Source: Acidobacteriaceae bacterium
GTDB taxonomy: Bacteria > Acidobacteriota > Terriglobia > Terriglobales > Acidobacteriaceae
DNA: 28,215 nt
Assembly: GCA_003162255.1 (NCBI GenBank)
Contig: PMMJ01000530.1
Span: 1 to 28,215, forward strand
Direction of reading: 5' to 3'
Part shown: piece after piece, positions 7,542 through 15,589 of the stretch
How positions within the stretch are numbered: position 1 is the first letter of the stretch
Layout of the letters: every line of letters begins with the position of its first letter
Notes under the pieces: generated by a model
Told to the model about the DNA's origin: nothing
Seen by the model: the letters and a program-made list of their open reading frames with translations, nothing else
The model's database searches: none
Made by a program: the position numbers and the translations under genes

Positions 7542-10500
7542 ATGTCCACGCAATACCGTCTCATTCGGGCACTCCGATGCGCAACCGTCGCGTTGTTTCT
7601 CGCGGCATGCGTTGAGGGATTTAAAGAACTTATCCCTTCCAATCCTTCCGCTTGGCAGTCGCACGTTGCCGCCATCGTGCTCTGTGCCTCGATTGTTTTC
7701 CTGCTGAATTTCGGGTTGCTGTGCCGAAACCAACTTCACCCCAATCTCTTGAAAGCGGAGGCGAGTTTCTCTGAATACATGCTGGAGGGGCTCCCCGAGA
7801 TTGCCTGCATTTTCGACGATGTGGGAAGACTCAGAGAGCGAAACTCTAATTGTGAAGCGGCGCCTGGCTGCACTGCTAGAGAGATTGCGGAGATCGCGGC
7901 CGCAGACACAATCGTCCCTGGAATCGCCGTCGACCTCAGGAAAACAAGGCAGGTGGAGAAAAACTTACAGGCTAATGGCGAGCAGTATCAGACGTTGGTC
8001 GCCAGCATCCCAGAAGTAGTCTGGGAGGTCGATCGAGAAGGGAATGTAGCCTTCGTGAGTCCGCAAGCGGAAAGCCTCCTTGGATACTCTGTGGCTGAAG
8101 TTGGCCGAAAGCAAGCGCCTATCTGGTTTGACTCCATCCACGTAGATGATAGGCAGCGAGTGAAGCTGGCGCTTGAAGCTCTGTTCGACGGTGGAAGACC
8201 ATACGACGTCGAGTACCGGGCCCAGAGAAAAAACGGGGAGTGGTTTTGGGCACACGATCGGGCTGTCGCCACTAGCGACAGGAATGGTCGTCGGGTTGCG
8301 ACGGGTCTTCTTTCCGACATTACGGAGCGTAAGCAGGCAGAAGAAACGCTGGTGAGGCTGGCATCGATCGTGGAGTTCTCGGAAGACGCCATCATTTCGG
8401 AAACAACGGAAGGGGTAATCACCAGTTGGAACCGGGCAGCGGAAAACATGTATGGCTACACGAAGACGGAAGCGCTGGGGCGAAACCTATCCTTTCTGGT
8501 GACCCCAGAGAGGCAAGATGAAATACGGGCCCTACTTGAGCGCGTACAAACGGGGAATGTAGTGGAGTGCATTGAGACCCAACGAGTCACCAAATGGGGC
8601 TCGGTACTGGACGTGTCATTGTCCATCTCCCCGATCAAAGACGGAAGCGGGCGAGTTACGGGGGCTTCGGCAATTGCTCGCGACATTACTCCTCGAAAAC
8701 GCGCTGAGGAGCAATTGCGATTGCAGTCCGCAGCCCTGGAAGCGGCTGCCAATGCCATCGTGATCACAGATTTCCAGGGCACGATCATGTGGGTGAATTA
8801 TGCGTTCACGAAGATGACTGGCTACAGCAAAGCAGAAGCGCTGGGCAACAACCCTCGGCTCCTGAAATCCGAAGAGCAACCCGAAGGCTACTATGCCAAG
8901 CTCTGGTCAACCATCTCCTCGGGGAAGGTATGGCAAGGCGAGATTGTCAACCGGCGGAAAGATGGAACAACCTACACCGAAGAGATGACGATTACGCCTG
9001 TGACCCGAGACCTCCGCAATCCAGCCAATCGGTACTTCATTGCCATCAAGCAAGACATTACCGAACGCAAGCGGGCCCAGGAGGAACTGTACCGGGCACA
9101 CCAGATGCTTCAGACCATCCTGGACACCATTCCTCAACGCGTTTTTTGGAAGGACCGGAACTGCACCTACCAGGGCTGCAATCGGATTTTTGCGACCGAT
9201 GCGGGTTTAGACAATCCGGCGGAGATCGTCGGCAAAAGCGATTTCGACCTCGCCTGGAGTGAGACGGCTGAAGTGTATCGCGCCGATGACCACCTGGTCA
9301 TGGAACAAGGATCGGCAAAGCTCGGCTATGAAGAAATACAGGACCGGCCCGACGGAAGCCGGGTGTGGCTCCGGACCAGCAAGTTGCCCCGGCGGGATCA
9401 GGAAGGCAAAGTGACCGGCGTCATTGGAACCTACGAAGACATCACCGAGCGAAAGCAAGCAGAGCAGGCCCTGCGAACCTCGGAAAAACGCTATCGTCTT
9501 CTATTCGAACGCAACATGGCGGGGGTCTTTCGCACCACATTGGAAGGGCGCGTTCTGGAGTGCAATCACGCCGCCGCTCGCCTGTTTGGCTATGACTCGC
9601 CCGAGGAAGTCCTGGCCGTCCCGGTGACAAGTTTGTATCACACGGCTTCTGATCGGGAAGCGTTCCTGAGAAAACTCAAATCTGGGAAAAGCCTTACAAA
9701 CCACGAGATGAGGTTTCGGCGCAAGAACGGTGATTCCACCTGGGTGATCGGAAATATAAGTCTCGTCGACGACCATTCAGGCGTGGGCGGGATTATTGAG
9801 GGCACGCTCATCGACATCACCGAGCGTAAAGTCGCCGAGGAACGGGCCCAGTACTTAGCCTATTACGATGCTCTTACGGGACTGCCCAATCGGACTCTTC
9901 TGCAGGATCGATTGACCAAGGCGCTCGCCAGCGCTCGCCGGCGAAAGGACAAAGTTGCGCTTCTGTTCCTCGACCTCGACCGCTTTAAAATCGTCAACGA
10001 CTCGCTCGGGCACTCGGCCGGCGACCTTCTGCTGCAGGAAATTGCAGAACGGCTCAAGAAATGCGCGCGGGAACAGGACACCGTGGCCCGGGTAGGTGGC
10101 GACGAATTCCTCATCGTGTTGAATGCCGTAAAAGACGTCGCCGATGCAGCGGTCGCTGCCCAACGATTCGTGAATTCTGTAACCCGTGAATTCGTCGTCC
10201 AGGATCGCGCACTCAATATCGACTGCAGCGTTGGCATCAGCATCTTCCCGGAACACGGTACGGACAGTGAGACCCTGATTAAAAATGCCGATGCAGCCCT
10301 CCATTGCGCCCAAGAGAATGGACGCCACACATTCGGGTTCTTCACACAAGATATGAACGTCCAAGTCGTGGAGCGATTGACTCTGGAGAGCAGCTTGCGA
10401 CTGGCACTGGAGAAAGAAGAATTTTTCCTGGTGTATCAACCGCAGATGAATATTGCCACGGGGAGGATCACCGGTTTGGAAGCGCTCCTCCGCTGGCAGC

Positions 10501-11171
10501 ACCCGGAATTGGGCCTTATACCACCCGATAAGTTCATACGAATTGCGGAGAACAGCGGCCTGATCATGCCCATCGGTGAATGGGTACTCCGGACGGCCTG
10601 CCGTCAGGCTCGGAAATGGCAGGACGAAGGGCTTCTCGCGGTGCCGGTAGCACTAAATGTATCGGCAGTTCAGTTTCGCCAAGAAGGCTTCTGCGAACTC
10701 ATTAAGAGGGTGCTCCACGAGACCAGCCTCGCTCCGCAATATCTCGACCTGGAGCTCACAGAAAGCCTCCTGCTGTCGAATGCAGACGTGACATTCTCGG
10801 TTCTTCAGGAATTAAAGGTCATGGGGTTGAAGCTGGCGATTGACGACTTTGGGACGGGCTATTCCAGCCTCAGCTACTTGAAACATTTTCCGGTGGGCAA
10901 GCTCAAAATCGACCGTTCGTTTATTCGGGATGTCGCCGTGAATCCCGATGACGCAGCGATCACAACCGCCATCATCAGCATGGCAAAAAGCTTGAATCTC
11001 CTGGTGATTGCCGAAGGCGTGGAAAACGAAGCGCAAATGTCATTCCTGCGGACGCATCATTGTGACGAGATTCAAGGCTATTACTTCAGCAGGCCTTTAA
11101 CGGTCGATGCCGCAGCCGACAGGCTGCGAGGCGCCGCGGGGCACGCCTTATCTGCAAACCAGCGGGCGTGA
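7542..11171 (+). CDS. Membrane-anchored multi-PAS diguanylate cyclase/phosphodiesterase (GGDEF-EAL)
   Basis: A c-di-GMP turnover enzyme of 1209 residues. Two hydrophobic helices near the N-terminus (about 8-26 and 40-62) are followed by a degenerate PAS (70-145) and five clearer PAS domains starting near 148, 270, 392, 516 and 644. Each of these five ends in DIT(E/P)RK. The GGDEF domain covers about 770-935 with an intact GGDEF at 852-856 and an intact inhibitory RxxD (R843-D846) five residues before it. The EAL domain (945-1195) has EALLR from E980, DDFGTGYSS at 1101-1109 and AEGVENEAQ, so both activities look possible. The PAS at 392-516 has the NPRLLKSxxQ pattern of redox/oxygen-type PAS domains. 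The ATG at 7542 was chosen because residues in an extension to TTG 7326 look non-coding; no strong ribosome site is seen. The next gene encodes a PilZ protein. Confidence 0.9.
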   Translation: MSTQYRLIRALRCATVALFLAACVEGFKELIPSNPSAWQSHVAAIVLCASIVFLLNFGLLCRNQLHPNLLKAEASFSEYMLEGLPEIACIFDDVGRLRERNSNCEAAPGCTAREIAEIAAADTIVPGIAVDLRKTRQVEKNLQANGEQYQTLVASIPEVVWEVDREGNVAFVSPQAESLLGYSVAEVGRKQAPIWFDSIHVDDRQRVKLALEALFDGGRPYDVEYRAQRKNGEWFWAHDRAVATSDRNGRRVATGLLSDITERKQAEETLVRLASIVEFSEDAIISETTEGVITSWNRAAENMYGYTKTEALGRNLSFLVTPERQDEIRALLERVQTGNVVECIETQRVTKWGSVLDVSLSISPIKDGSGRVTGASAIARDITPRKRAEEQLRLQSAALEAAANAIVITDFQGTIMWVNYAFTKMTGYSKAEALGNNPRLLKSEEQPEGYYAKLWSTISSGKVWQGEIVNRRKDGTTYTEEMTITPVTRDLRNPANRYFIAIKQDITERKRAQEELYRAHQMLQTILDTIPQRVFWKDRNCTYQGCNRIFATDAGLDNPAEIVGKSDFDLAWSETAEVYRADDHLVMEQGSAKLGYEEIQDRPDGSRVWLRTSKLPRRDQEGKVTGVIGTYEDITERKQAEQALRTSEKRYRLLFERNMAGVFRTTLEGRVLECNHAAARLFGYDSPEEVLAVPVTSLYHTASDREAFLRKLKSGKSLTNHEMRFRRKNGDSTWVIGNISLVDDHSGVGGIIEGTLIDITERKVAEERAQYLAYYDALTGLPNRTLLQDRLTKALASARRRKDKVALLFLDLDRFKIVNDSLGHSAGDLLLQEIAERLKKCAREQDTVARVGGDEFLIVLNAVKDVADAAVAAQRFVNSVTREFVVQDRALNIDCSVGISIFPEHGTDSETLIKNADAALHCAQENGRHTFGFFTQDMNVQVVERLTLESSLRLALEKEEFFLVYQPQMNIATGRITGLEALLRWQHPELGLIPPDKFIRIAENSGLIMPIGEWVLRTACRQARKWQDEGLLAVPVALNVSAVQFRQEGFCELIKRVLHETSLAPQYLDLELTESLLLSNADVTFSVLQELKVMGLKLAIDDFGTGYSSLSYLKHFPVGKLKIDRSFIRDVAVNPDDAAITTAIISMAKSLNLLVIAEGVENEAQMSFLRTHHCDEIQGYYFSRPLTVDAAADRLRGAAGHALSANQRA

Positions 11172-11209
11172 CCGAGGCGGGCAAAAGAACTGCCGTATTT
11201 GCGGTCTTA

Positions 11210-11219
11210 ACGAATTCGT
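11210..11219. repeat. Short perfect palindrome upstream of the PilZ gene
   Basis: ACGAATTCGT is a perfect 10-base palindrome, flanked by TTA on one side and ATTAA on the other, ending 15 bases before the PilZ-protein ATG. It may be a regulator half-site pair or chance. Confidence 0.25.
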
Positions 11220-11234
11220 ATTAATGAGGTGTTT

Positions 11235-11960
11235 ATGTCAATCGCACTTGCACTTTTGGTTTCACCCGATCCGGTTACCATTCAGCAGCTCAGCTGCGCC
11301 CTGGAAGAACTGTCTATTTCGCCCGAGGTCTGTCAGGAGGTGCCGGCGTCGATTCGCCTGCTGAACTGCCGGAAGTTCGATGCCGTTATCATTGATCTCC
11401 AGCTCGGGGCGCAATCCGGAGTGATTCTCGACGAAGTTCGTCACTCCCCATCAAACCAGATGGCGGTGACGTTTTCCATCAGCGGCAGTGATGCGGCGGC
11501 TACAGCAGCCTTCCGCAAGAGGTCCTGTTTTGTCTTCGACAGGCCTCTTTCCACGCAGTCCATCCGCGGCACATTGAAGCCCGCCTATGGACTGATACTG
11601 AGAGAACGGCGGCGCTATTTCCGCTATCCGGTCGCCATTCCCGTCACCATCCTTAGACGGAACATGCCGGAAGTTTGCTGCTATACCCTGAACATCAGCG
11701 AAGGGGGCATGGCCGTCAGTACGTTTGTTCCACTCAACGCCGGAGAAGAGGTGCAGCTTCAGTTCACCTTACCGGATCACAAAGTGCCATTCTTGGCAGA
11801 ATCGACAATCTGCTGGTTGAAAACGGGCCATCTGGGTATTCGCTTTGTGTCTCTTTCGGGGGACCAGAAATCTGAACTGCAGGACTGGCTGTCACAAAAG
11901 CTGGAGGAGATGCTTCCGGAATTCGTTGCTCGGCAGTTCCAGAAGTCGGGAAGCGCCTAG
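11235..11960 (+). CDS. Receiver-like/PilZ-domain protein, likely c-di-GMP effector
   Basis: A 241-residue cytosolic protein. Residues about 1-120 look like a response-regulator receiver fold (ALLVSPDP at strand 1, FDAVIIDLQLG with D54 at the phosphorylation position, FDRPLSTQSI near the usual Lys site). The early acidic pair is missing and the Lys is not clear, so phosphorylation is doubtful. Residues about 123-228 are a PilZ domain with the c-di-GMP-binding RxxxR (R126, R130) and NISEGG (N153, S155, G157), followed by the expected beta-barrel. The ATG at 11235 follows GAGG with six bases between; a GTG at 11229 would add two residues. It lies 63 bases after the GGDEF-EAL gene, which suggests a dedicated signal-effector pair. 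The controlled process is unknown. Confidence 0.8.
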   Translation: MSIALALLVSPDPVTIQQLSCALEELSISPEVCQEVPASIRLLNCRKFDAVIIDLQLGAQSGVILDEVRHSPSNQMAVTFSISGSDAAATAAFRKRSCFVFDRPLSTQSIRGTLKPAYGLILRERRRYFRYPVAIPVTILRRNMPEVCCYTLNISEGGMAVSTFVPLNAGEEVQLQFTLPDHKVPFLAESTICWLKTGHLGIRFVSLSGDQKSELQDWLSQKLEEMLPEFVARQFQKSGSA

Positions 11961-12014
11961 ACAGCGACCTTGGCCGATGGAAATCAGGACAGGGCGGACG
12001 GATAAGCCATCATC

Positions 12015-12533
12015 CTAGCCTGTTGATAATGCCGTCGCGGCGAGCATCATGCCCCGAATCATGCTCAGCAATACCGGCAACGCCGTTCGCGCCTGGGGAG
12101 ACATCTCCGCGCCCACGGTCAGGCAATCCCCCGCTTCAACCGCGAGGATGATCACTTCTTCCGCCGCAGGGAGACCCAGTTCTCTCGCCAGAGCCAGCGC
12201 CTCGCACAATCCTACGTAGTGAGGCGATCCTCCAGGAACCGACGCAAGCTCGGAATCGCGGAATTGATAGATCGTGCCCGGGGGCGCGTTACCGGTCTGC
12301 ACTGTGTCCACCACAACCAGGCGGCGCACACCCAACACGCAATCGAGCAGATGGAGTCCACTTTCCGGGGTGCAGAAAATATCCACGTCTTCGGACGCAA
12401 ACGGCCGAAGACGGTCAGCGACCACGCAGCCCAGGGCATCGTCACCCAGCAGTTCGTTGCCCAGGCACAGCACGCGCAGAGGAGTTACGCCTTCAGCGCA
12501 GGGTAAATGCGAATCGCCGGTTACGTTACTCAC
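12015..12533 (-). CDS. [NiFe]-hydrogenase maturation protease
   Basis: A HyaD/HycI-family endopeptidase that trims the C-terminus of the large subunit after nickel insertion. The 172-residue protein has GNELLGDDALG with E27, VVDTVQTG with D76, and SPHYVGL with H105. These are the three positions that bind nickel in the family. It is the last gene of the hdr-mvh operon and overlaps the end of its presumed substrate gene by eight bases. I chose GTG at 12533 because GGGAG lies eight bases upstream; a GTG at 12542 has no spacing to that site. No hypA-F genes are in the window, so the rest of the maturation machinery must be elsewhere. Confidence 0.9.
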   Translation of the reverse strand: MSNVTGDSHLPCAEGVTPLRVLCLGNELLGDDALGCVVADRLRPFASEDVDIFCTPESGLHLLDCVLGVRRLVVVDTVQTGNAPPGTIYQFRDSELASVPGGSPHYVGLCEALALARELGLPAAEEVIILAVEAGDCLTVGAEMSPQARTALPVLLSMIRGMMLAATALSTG

Positions 12534-14085
12534 GATGCACACTCCCGTTGAAGTCGCGCCGCAACGTAGTCAGAGTGTTGCCGCCTCGATTTCGTACCCG
12601 CACCAGCAGAGGCATGCTGCCCGGCAGCGAATGGGTTGCGCATCCGTGGCAGGGATCGTAAGCCCGGAAAGCCATCTCAATCTGATTGAGAACGCCTTCG
12701 GGAACATTGGCCCCCGAGATCAGCTTCTTGGCAGCCTTCTCTACGCTCATCGCGATGCGCGCGGCATTGTTCTGTGTGGCGACGATGAGATTCGCTTTCT
12801 CAACCATGCCATTCGCATCGGTCCAGTAGTGATGGATGAGTGTCCCTCGTGGGGCCTCCACAATGCCGATACCTTCCTTCGGTGTCTCTGTGGGCAAGAC
12901 GCGAATGTTATCGTCGGTCAGTACGGGATCCGCAGCGAGCTCTTTCATTCGTTCGGCGGCGTAAAGTAACTCCACCAGACGCGCCCAGTGGTTGGCGAGC
13001 GTGTGGTGCACCGGCTTGCCGCCCAGGGTCGAAAAGAAAGTTTCATAAGCCTTTTGCGCCAGAGGAGTGGCCATCCCGTCGCTGACATTCAGGCGCGCCA
13101 TGGGGGCTACGCTGTAAACGCCGCTGTCTTCGCCTTCGGTGAAACCATTCCATCCCACCGGCTTCAGGTAACAGAACTTGACGTAGCTCCAAGGCTCAAC
13201 ATGCTCCGCTATGTTTTCCAGATACTTGTCGGGAGCAAACTTCTTCCACTCTCTGCCTCCAGGAGTTACTACGCGCAGCGGGCCATCATAGAAGTTGACT
13301 CGATTTTGACTGTCCACCATTCCCATGTAGTAGGTGCGATGGGTGTAGGCGTCGGAGAGAATCAGATCGACATAGCCGGTGTTCTTGAGCACAACGTTGT
13401 CGAACAACGCAAGTGTGAACTGAGCGAAATCGACAGCCTCGGCCGCGACTTCCTGGAATTGCTTCTGTGCTTCCGATGTTATGTGCTTAGCCACTCCCCC
13501 TGGCAAACCGAACACGGGATGCGCAGCCTTCCCGCCAGCCAGCGCCATCAACTCTCGCAAGCGCCGCCGCATGGCAATCACTTTCTTGCCCGTCTCAATC
13601 CCAACTTTCGCGATGACTCCCAGCACATTCCGCTCAGCAGCAGGGGCGTCCGGCCCCACCACAAAATCGGGGCCGCCCAGGAAATAGAAATGAAGCGCGT
13701 GGTCCTCAGTAATAAAGGTGCTGTAGATCAGCTCGCGAATCTTCTTGGCCGCAGGTGGCGGTTCGACCTTATAAACGTTGTCGAGAGCTTTGGTCGCTGC
13801 CATGTGGTGAGCGGTAGGACATACGCCGCAGATACGCGAAGTAATCTGCGGCATCTCTTCGACCGGACGTCCTTGCACGAACTTCTCAAACCCGCGCAGT
13901 TCGGGCACTTGGAAGAAGGCTCGTTCGACCGCTCCCGAGTCGTCCAGGAAAATGTCGATCTTGCCATGTCCTTCAAGACGAGTTATGGGATCGATGGTGA
14001 TACGGCTGCGCACGAAGACTGTGCTTGTGTCCGCAATTCCTTTTTGACTGGTACTGGGTGGTGCTGGTTGGTTCTGGTCGGCCAT
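12526..14085 (-). CDS. mvhA: [NiFe]-hydrogenase large subunit, group 3 (MvhA-like)
   Basis: The catalytic H2-activating subunit, 519 residues. The nickel ligands are in RICGVCPTAHHMA (C86, C89) and DPCHGCATH (C479, C482). A further 34 residues follow H485, matching a group 3 precursor that is cut after that His by the protease encoded next. RITIDPITRLEGHGKI near the N-terminus is the usual L0 motif. Neighbouring mvhD and hdrABC point to the heterodisulfide-reductase-linked type (group 3c). AGGTGG just before the ATG at 14085 supports this start; an ATG at 14097 overlaps the mvhG stop as ATGA and is also possible. Confidence 0.95.
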   Translation of the reverse strand: MADQNQPAPPSTSQKGIADTSTVFVRSRITIDPITRLEGHGKIDIFLDDSGAVERAFFQVPELRGFEKFVQGRPVEEMPQITSRICGVCPTAHHMAATKALDNVYKVEPPPAAKKIRELIYSTFITEDHALHFYFLGGPDFVVGPDAPAAERNVLGVIAKVGIETGKKVIAMRRRLRELMALAGGKAAHPVFGLPGGVAKHITSEAQKQFQEVAAEAVDFAQFTLALFDNVVLKNTGYVDLILSDAYTHRTYYMGMVDSQNRVNFYDGPLRVVTPGGREWKKFAPDKYLENIAEHVEPWSYVKFCYLKPVGWNGFTEGEDSGVYSVAPMARLNVSDGMATPLAQKAYETFFSTLGGKPVHHTLANHWARLVELLYAAERMKELAADPVLTDDNIRVLPTETPKEGIGIVEAPRGTLIHHYWTDANGMVEKANLIVATQNNAARIAMSVEKAAKKLISGANVPEGVLNQIEMAFRAYDPCHGCATHSLPGSMPLLVRVRNRGGNTLTTLRRDFNGSVHRE

Positions 14086-14093
14086 AAGCCACC

Positions 14094-15104
14094 TCATCGG
14101 GACGGTAACGGAGCTTGCCGGACGCCATCGGGCCTCTTTCGCTGCAACAACGACCCTGGCAGACCGTAGCGATAGAAAGTTCCCACTGGGTCGGGGATCG
14201 TGCTCAGGACGCGGTCAATCTCTGTCTCGTCCTTACTCTCAACCAATGATGCCAGGCAGGACAGGATCTTTGCACCCTGATCCCTTACTCGGCTGGTTGG
14301 GCCATAGCATCCCGAGCAGGGCATGTTTCCCCGGACGCAGAGCGCCTCGCAGCCGGAGCGCGTGCCCGGCCCCATGCACAGGAGGCCTTGGGCCAACAGG
14401 CATTTCTGTTCGTCGACCAGCATCTGCTGCGGACGCTTAAACTCGTTAAAGACCGGCTTTTCCGGCTTCGTGTCCTTGCGTGGGCACTCGTCGCAGAGAG
14501 CGCAGTCCGGGGCAAGCACGGTACCTTTGACTGGCAGTTCACTGCCCAGCAGGATTTGCACTGCGGCGAGAAATGTTTTTGGCGTGGGTGGGCACCCGGG
14601 AATGTAGTAGTCGACATCCACCACCTGATCGAGCGGGCGCACCGTCTCTTGGAAAACGGGGAGTTCTACACTGTATCCGTTATCCTGATAATGCGTTTGT
14701 GGAAGTGTTCCTTCGGCATTGATCGTGCTCGGTGGCTGAACATAGACTTCCTGCATAAGGCTTGCGCGATCGAACAGATTGGCAAGGCCGGGAATGCCGC
14801 CGAGATGTGAGCACGCTCCCAGCGCGACCAGCAACTGCGATTTGCTTCGCAACAACTGCGCCATGGACTCCTGCTCGGAAGTACGAATAGCTCCGTTCAG
14901 AAATGTGGCCGTGATCGAACCGTCCGCCATGGACTCAACATCCTTGCGCTTGAAGTCCATCGCCACCGGCCAAAAGACGATGTCCACCTTGGCGACTACA
15001 TCTAAGATAGCCTCGGCTAAGTCGACCACTGCTTCTTCGCAGCCGCCACAGGAAGCGCACCAATAGAACGCCACTTTCGGTTTGTCGGGAGATCTGTCAG
15101 ACAT
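14094..15104 (-). CDS. mvhG: [NiFe]-hydrogenase small subunit (MvhG-like)
   Basis: An electron-transfer subunit of 336 residues carrying iron-sulfur clusters from the nickel site to MvhD. The N-terminal FYWCASCGGCE (C16, C19) with C98 in LGACSHLGG and C171 in PGCPPTPKT gives the proximal [4Fe-4S] cluster. The C-terminal part has many further Cys (201, 204, 207, 235, 243, 252, 256, 263, 266), enough for two more clusters as in F420-non-reducing hydrogenases. There is no Tat signal, so it is cytoplasmic. Its ATG overlaps the mvhD stop as TAATG. Confidence 0.94.
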   Translation of the reverse strand: MSDRSPDKPKVAFYWCASCGGCEEAVVDLAEAILDVVAKVDIVFWPVAMDFKRKDVESMADGSITATFLNGAIRTSEQESMAQLLRSKSQLLVALGACSHLGGIPGLANLFDRASLMQEVYVQPPSTINAEGTLPQTHYQDNGYSVELPVFQETVRPLDQVVDVDYYIPGCPPTPKTFLAAVQILLGSELPVKGTVLAPDCALCDECPRKDTKPEKPVFNEFKRPQQMLVDEQKCLLAQGLLCMGPGTRSGCEALCVRGNMPCSGCYGPTSRVRDQGAKILSCLASLVESKDETEIDRVLSTIPDPVGTFYRYGLPGSLLQRKRPDGVRQAPLPSR

Positions 15105-15589
15105 TAGACCAGCACCTCCTCGGCATCGGCCTTCTCTACGTCTTTTAACTCTAGATTAAGCGGTCCTAAGTCCCGCACCTTTTCGACCATTTGATTGATG
15201 GCGGTCCGCACTCTGTCCGCCTCTGCCGCCGAAATCCACTCCAGGCGAAAACGATCTTCCTCGATTCCCATTTCCTTGAGCACGCGTTTTAACAGGTGGT
15301 AGCGCTTAAGGGTCTTGTAATTGCCTTCCTGATAATGGCAGTCGCCGGGATGGCAGCCGCCAATAAAGACGCCGTCGGCGCCGTGCGCAAAAGCGTCCAG
15401 AACGAACTGTGGATCCACGCGGCCGGAGCACATCAGGCGAACCACTCGCACGTTGGGCGCGTATTTCATGCGCGAGGTGCCGGCTAAGTCGGCCGCCAGA
15501 TAGGTGCACCAGTTACAAAAGAACGCCACGATCCGGGGCTCGAACTTAGACTGGGAAGTCCCCGGTGCGCTGGGTCGGCGACTAAGCAT
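15104..15589 (-). CDS. mvhD: MvhD-type [2Fe-2S] subunit linking hydrogenase to HdrA
   Basis: The delta subunit of methyl-viologen-reducing hydrogenase, 161 residues. It passes electrons from MvhG to HdrA. Conserved Cys are in FFCNWCTY (C25, C28), RLMCSGRVD (C54) and GGCHPGDCHY (C79, C84). I chose the ATG at 15589, which overlaps the hdrA stop by eight bases and has GAGGGGG upstream. Longer starts would run further into hdrA. Its place between hdrA and mvhG matches its structural place in the complex. Confidence 0.93.
   Translation of the reverse strand: MLSRRPSAPGTSQSKFEPRIVAFFCNWCTYLAADLAGTSRMKYAPNVRVVRLMCSGRVDPQFVLDAFAHGADGVFIGGCHPGDCHYQEGNYKTLKRYHLLKRVLKEMGIEEDRFRLEWISAAEADRVRTAINQMVEKVRDLGPLNLELKDVEKADAEEVLV

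Noticed and set aside
11961..12023. Bidirectional terminator between the convergent PilZ and protease genes
   Set aside because: Only short broken complementarity (ACAGG with CCTGT and GGAT with ATCC) is visible, and it runs into the protease coding end.
12988..14169. Long plus-strand open frame (393 codons) opposite mvhA
   Set aside because: It is antisense to a gene with complete nickel-ligand motifs, has no recognisable domain, and reflects GC-rich codon use.
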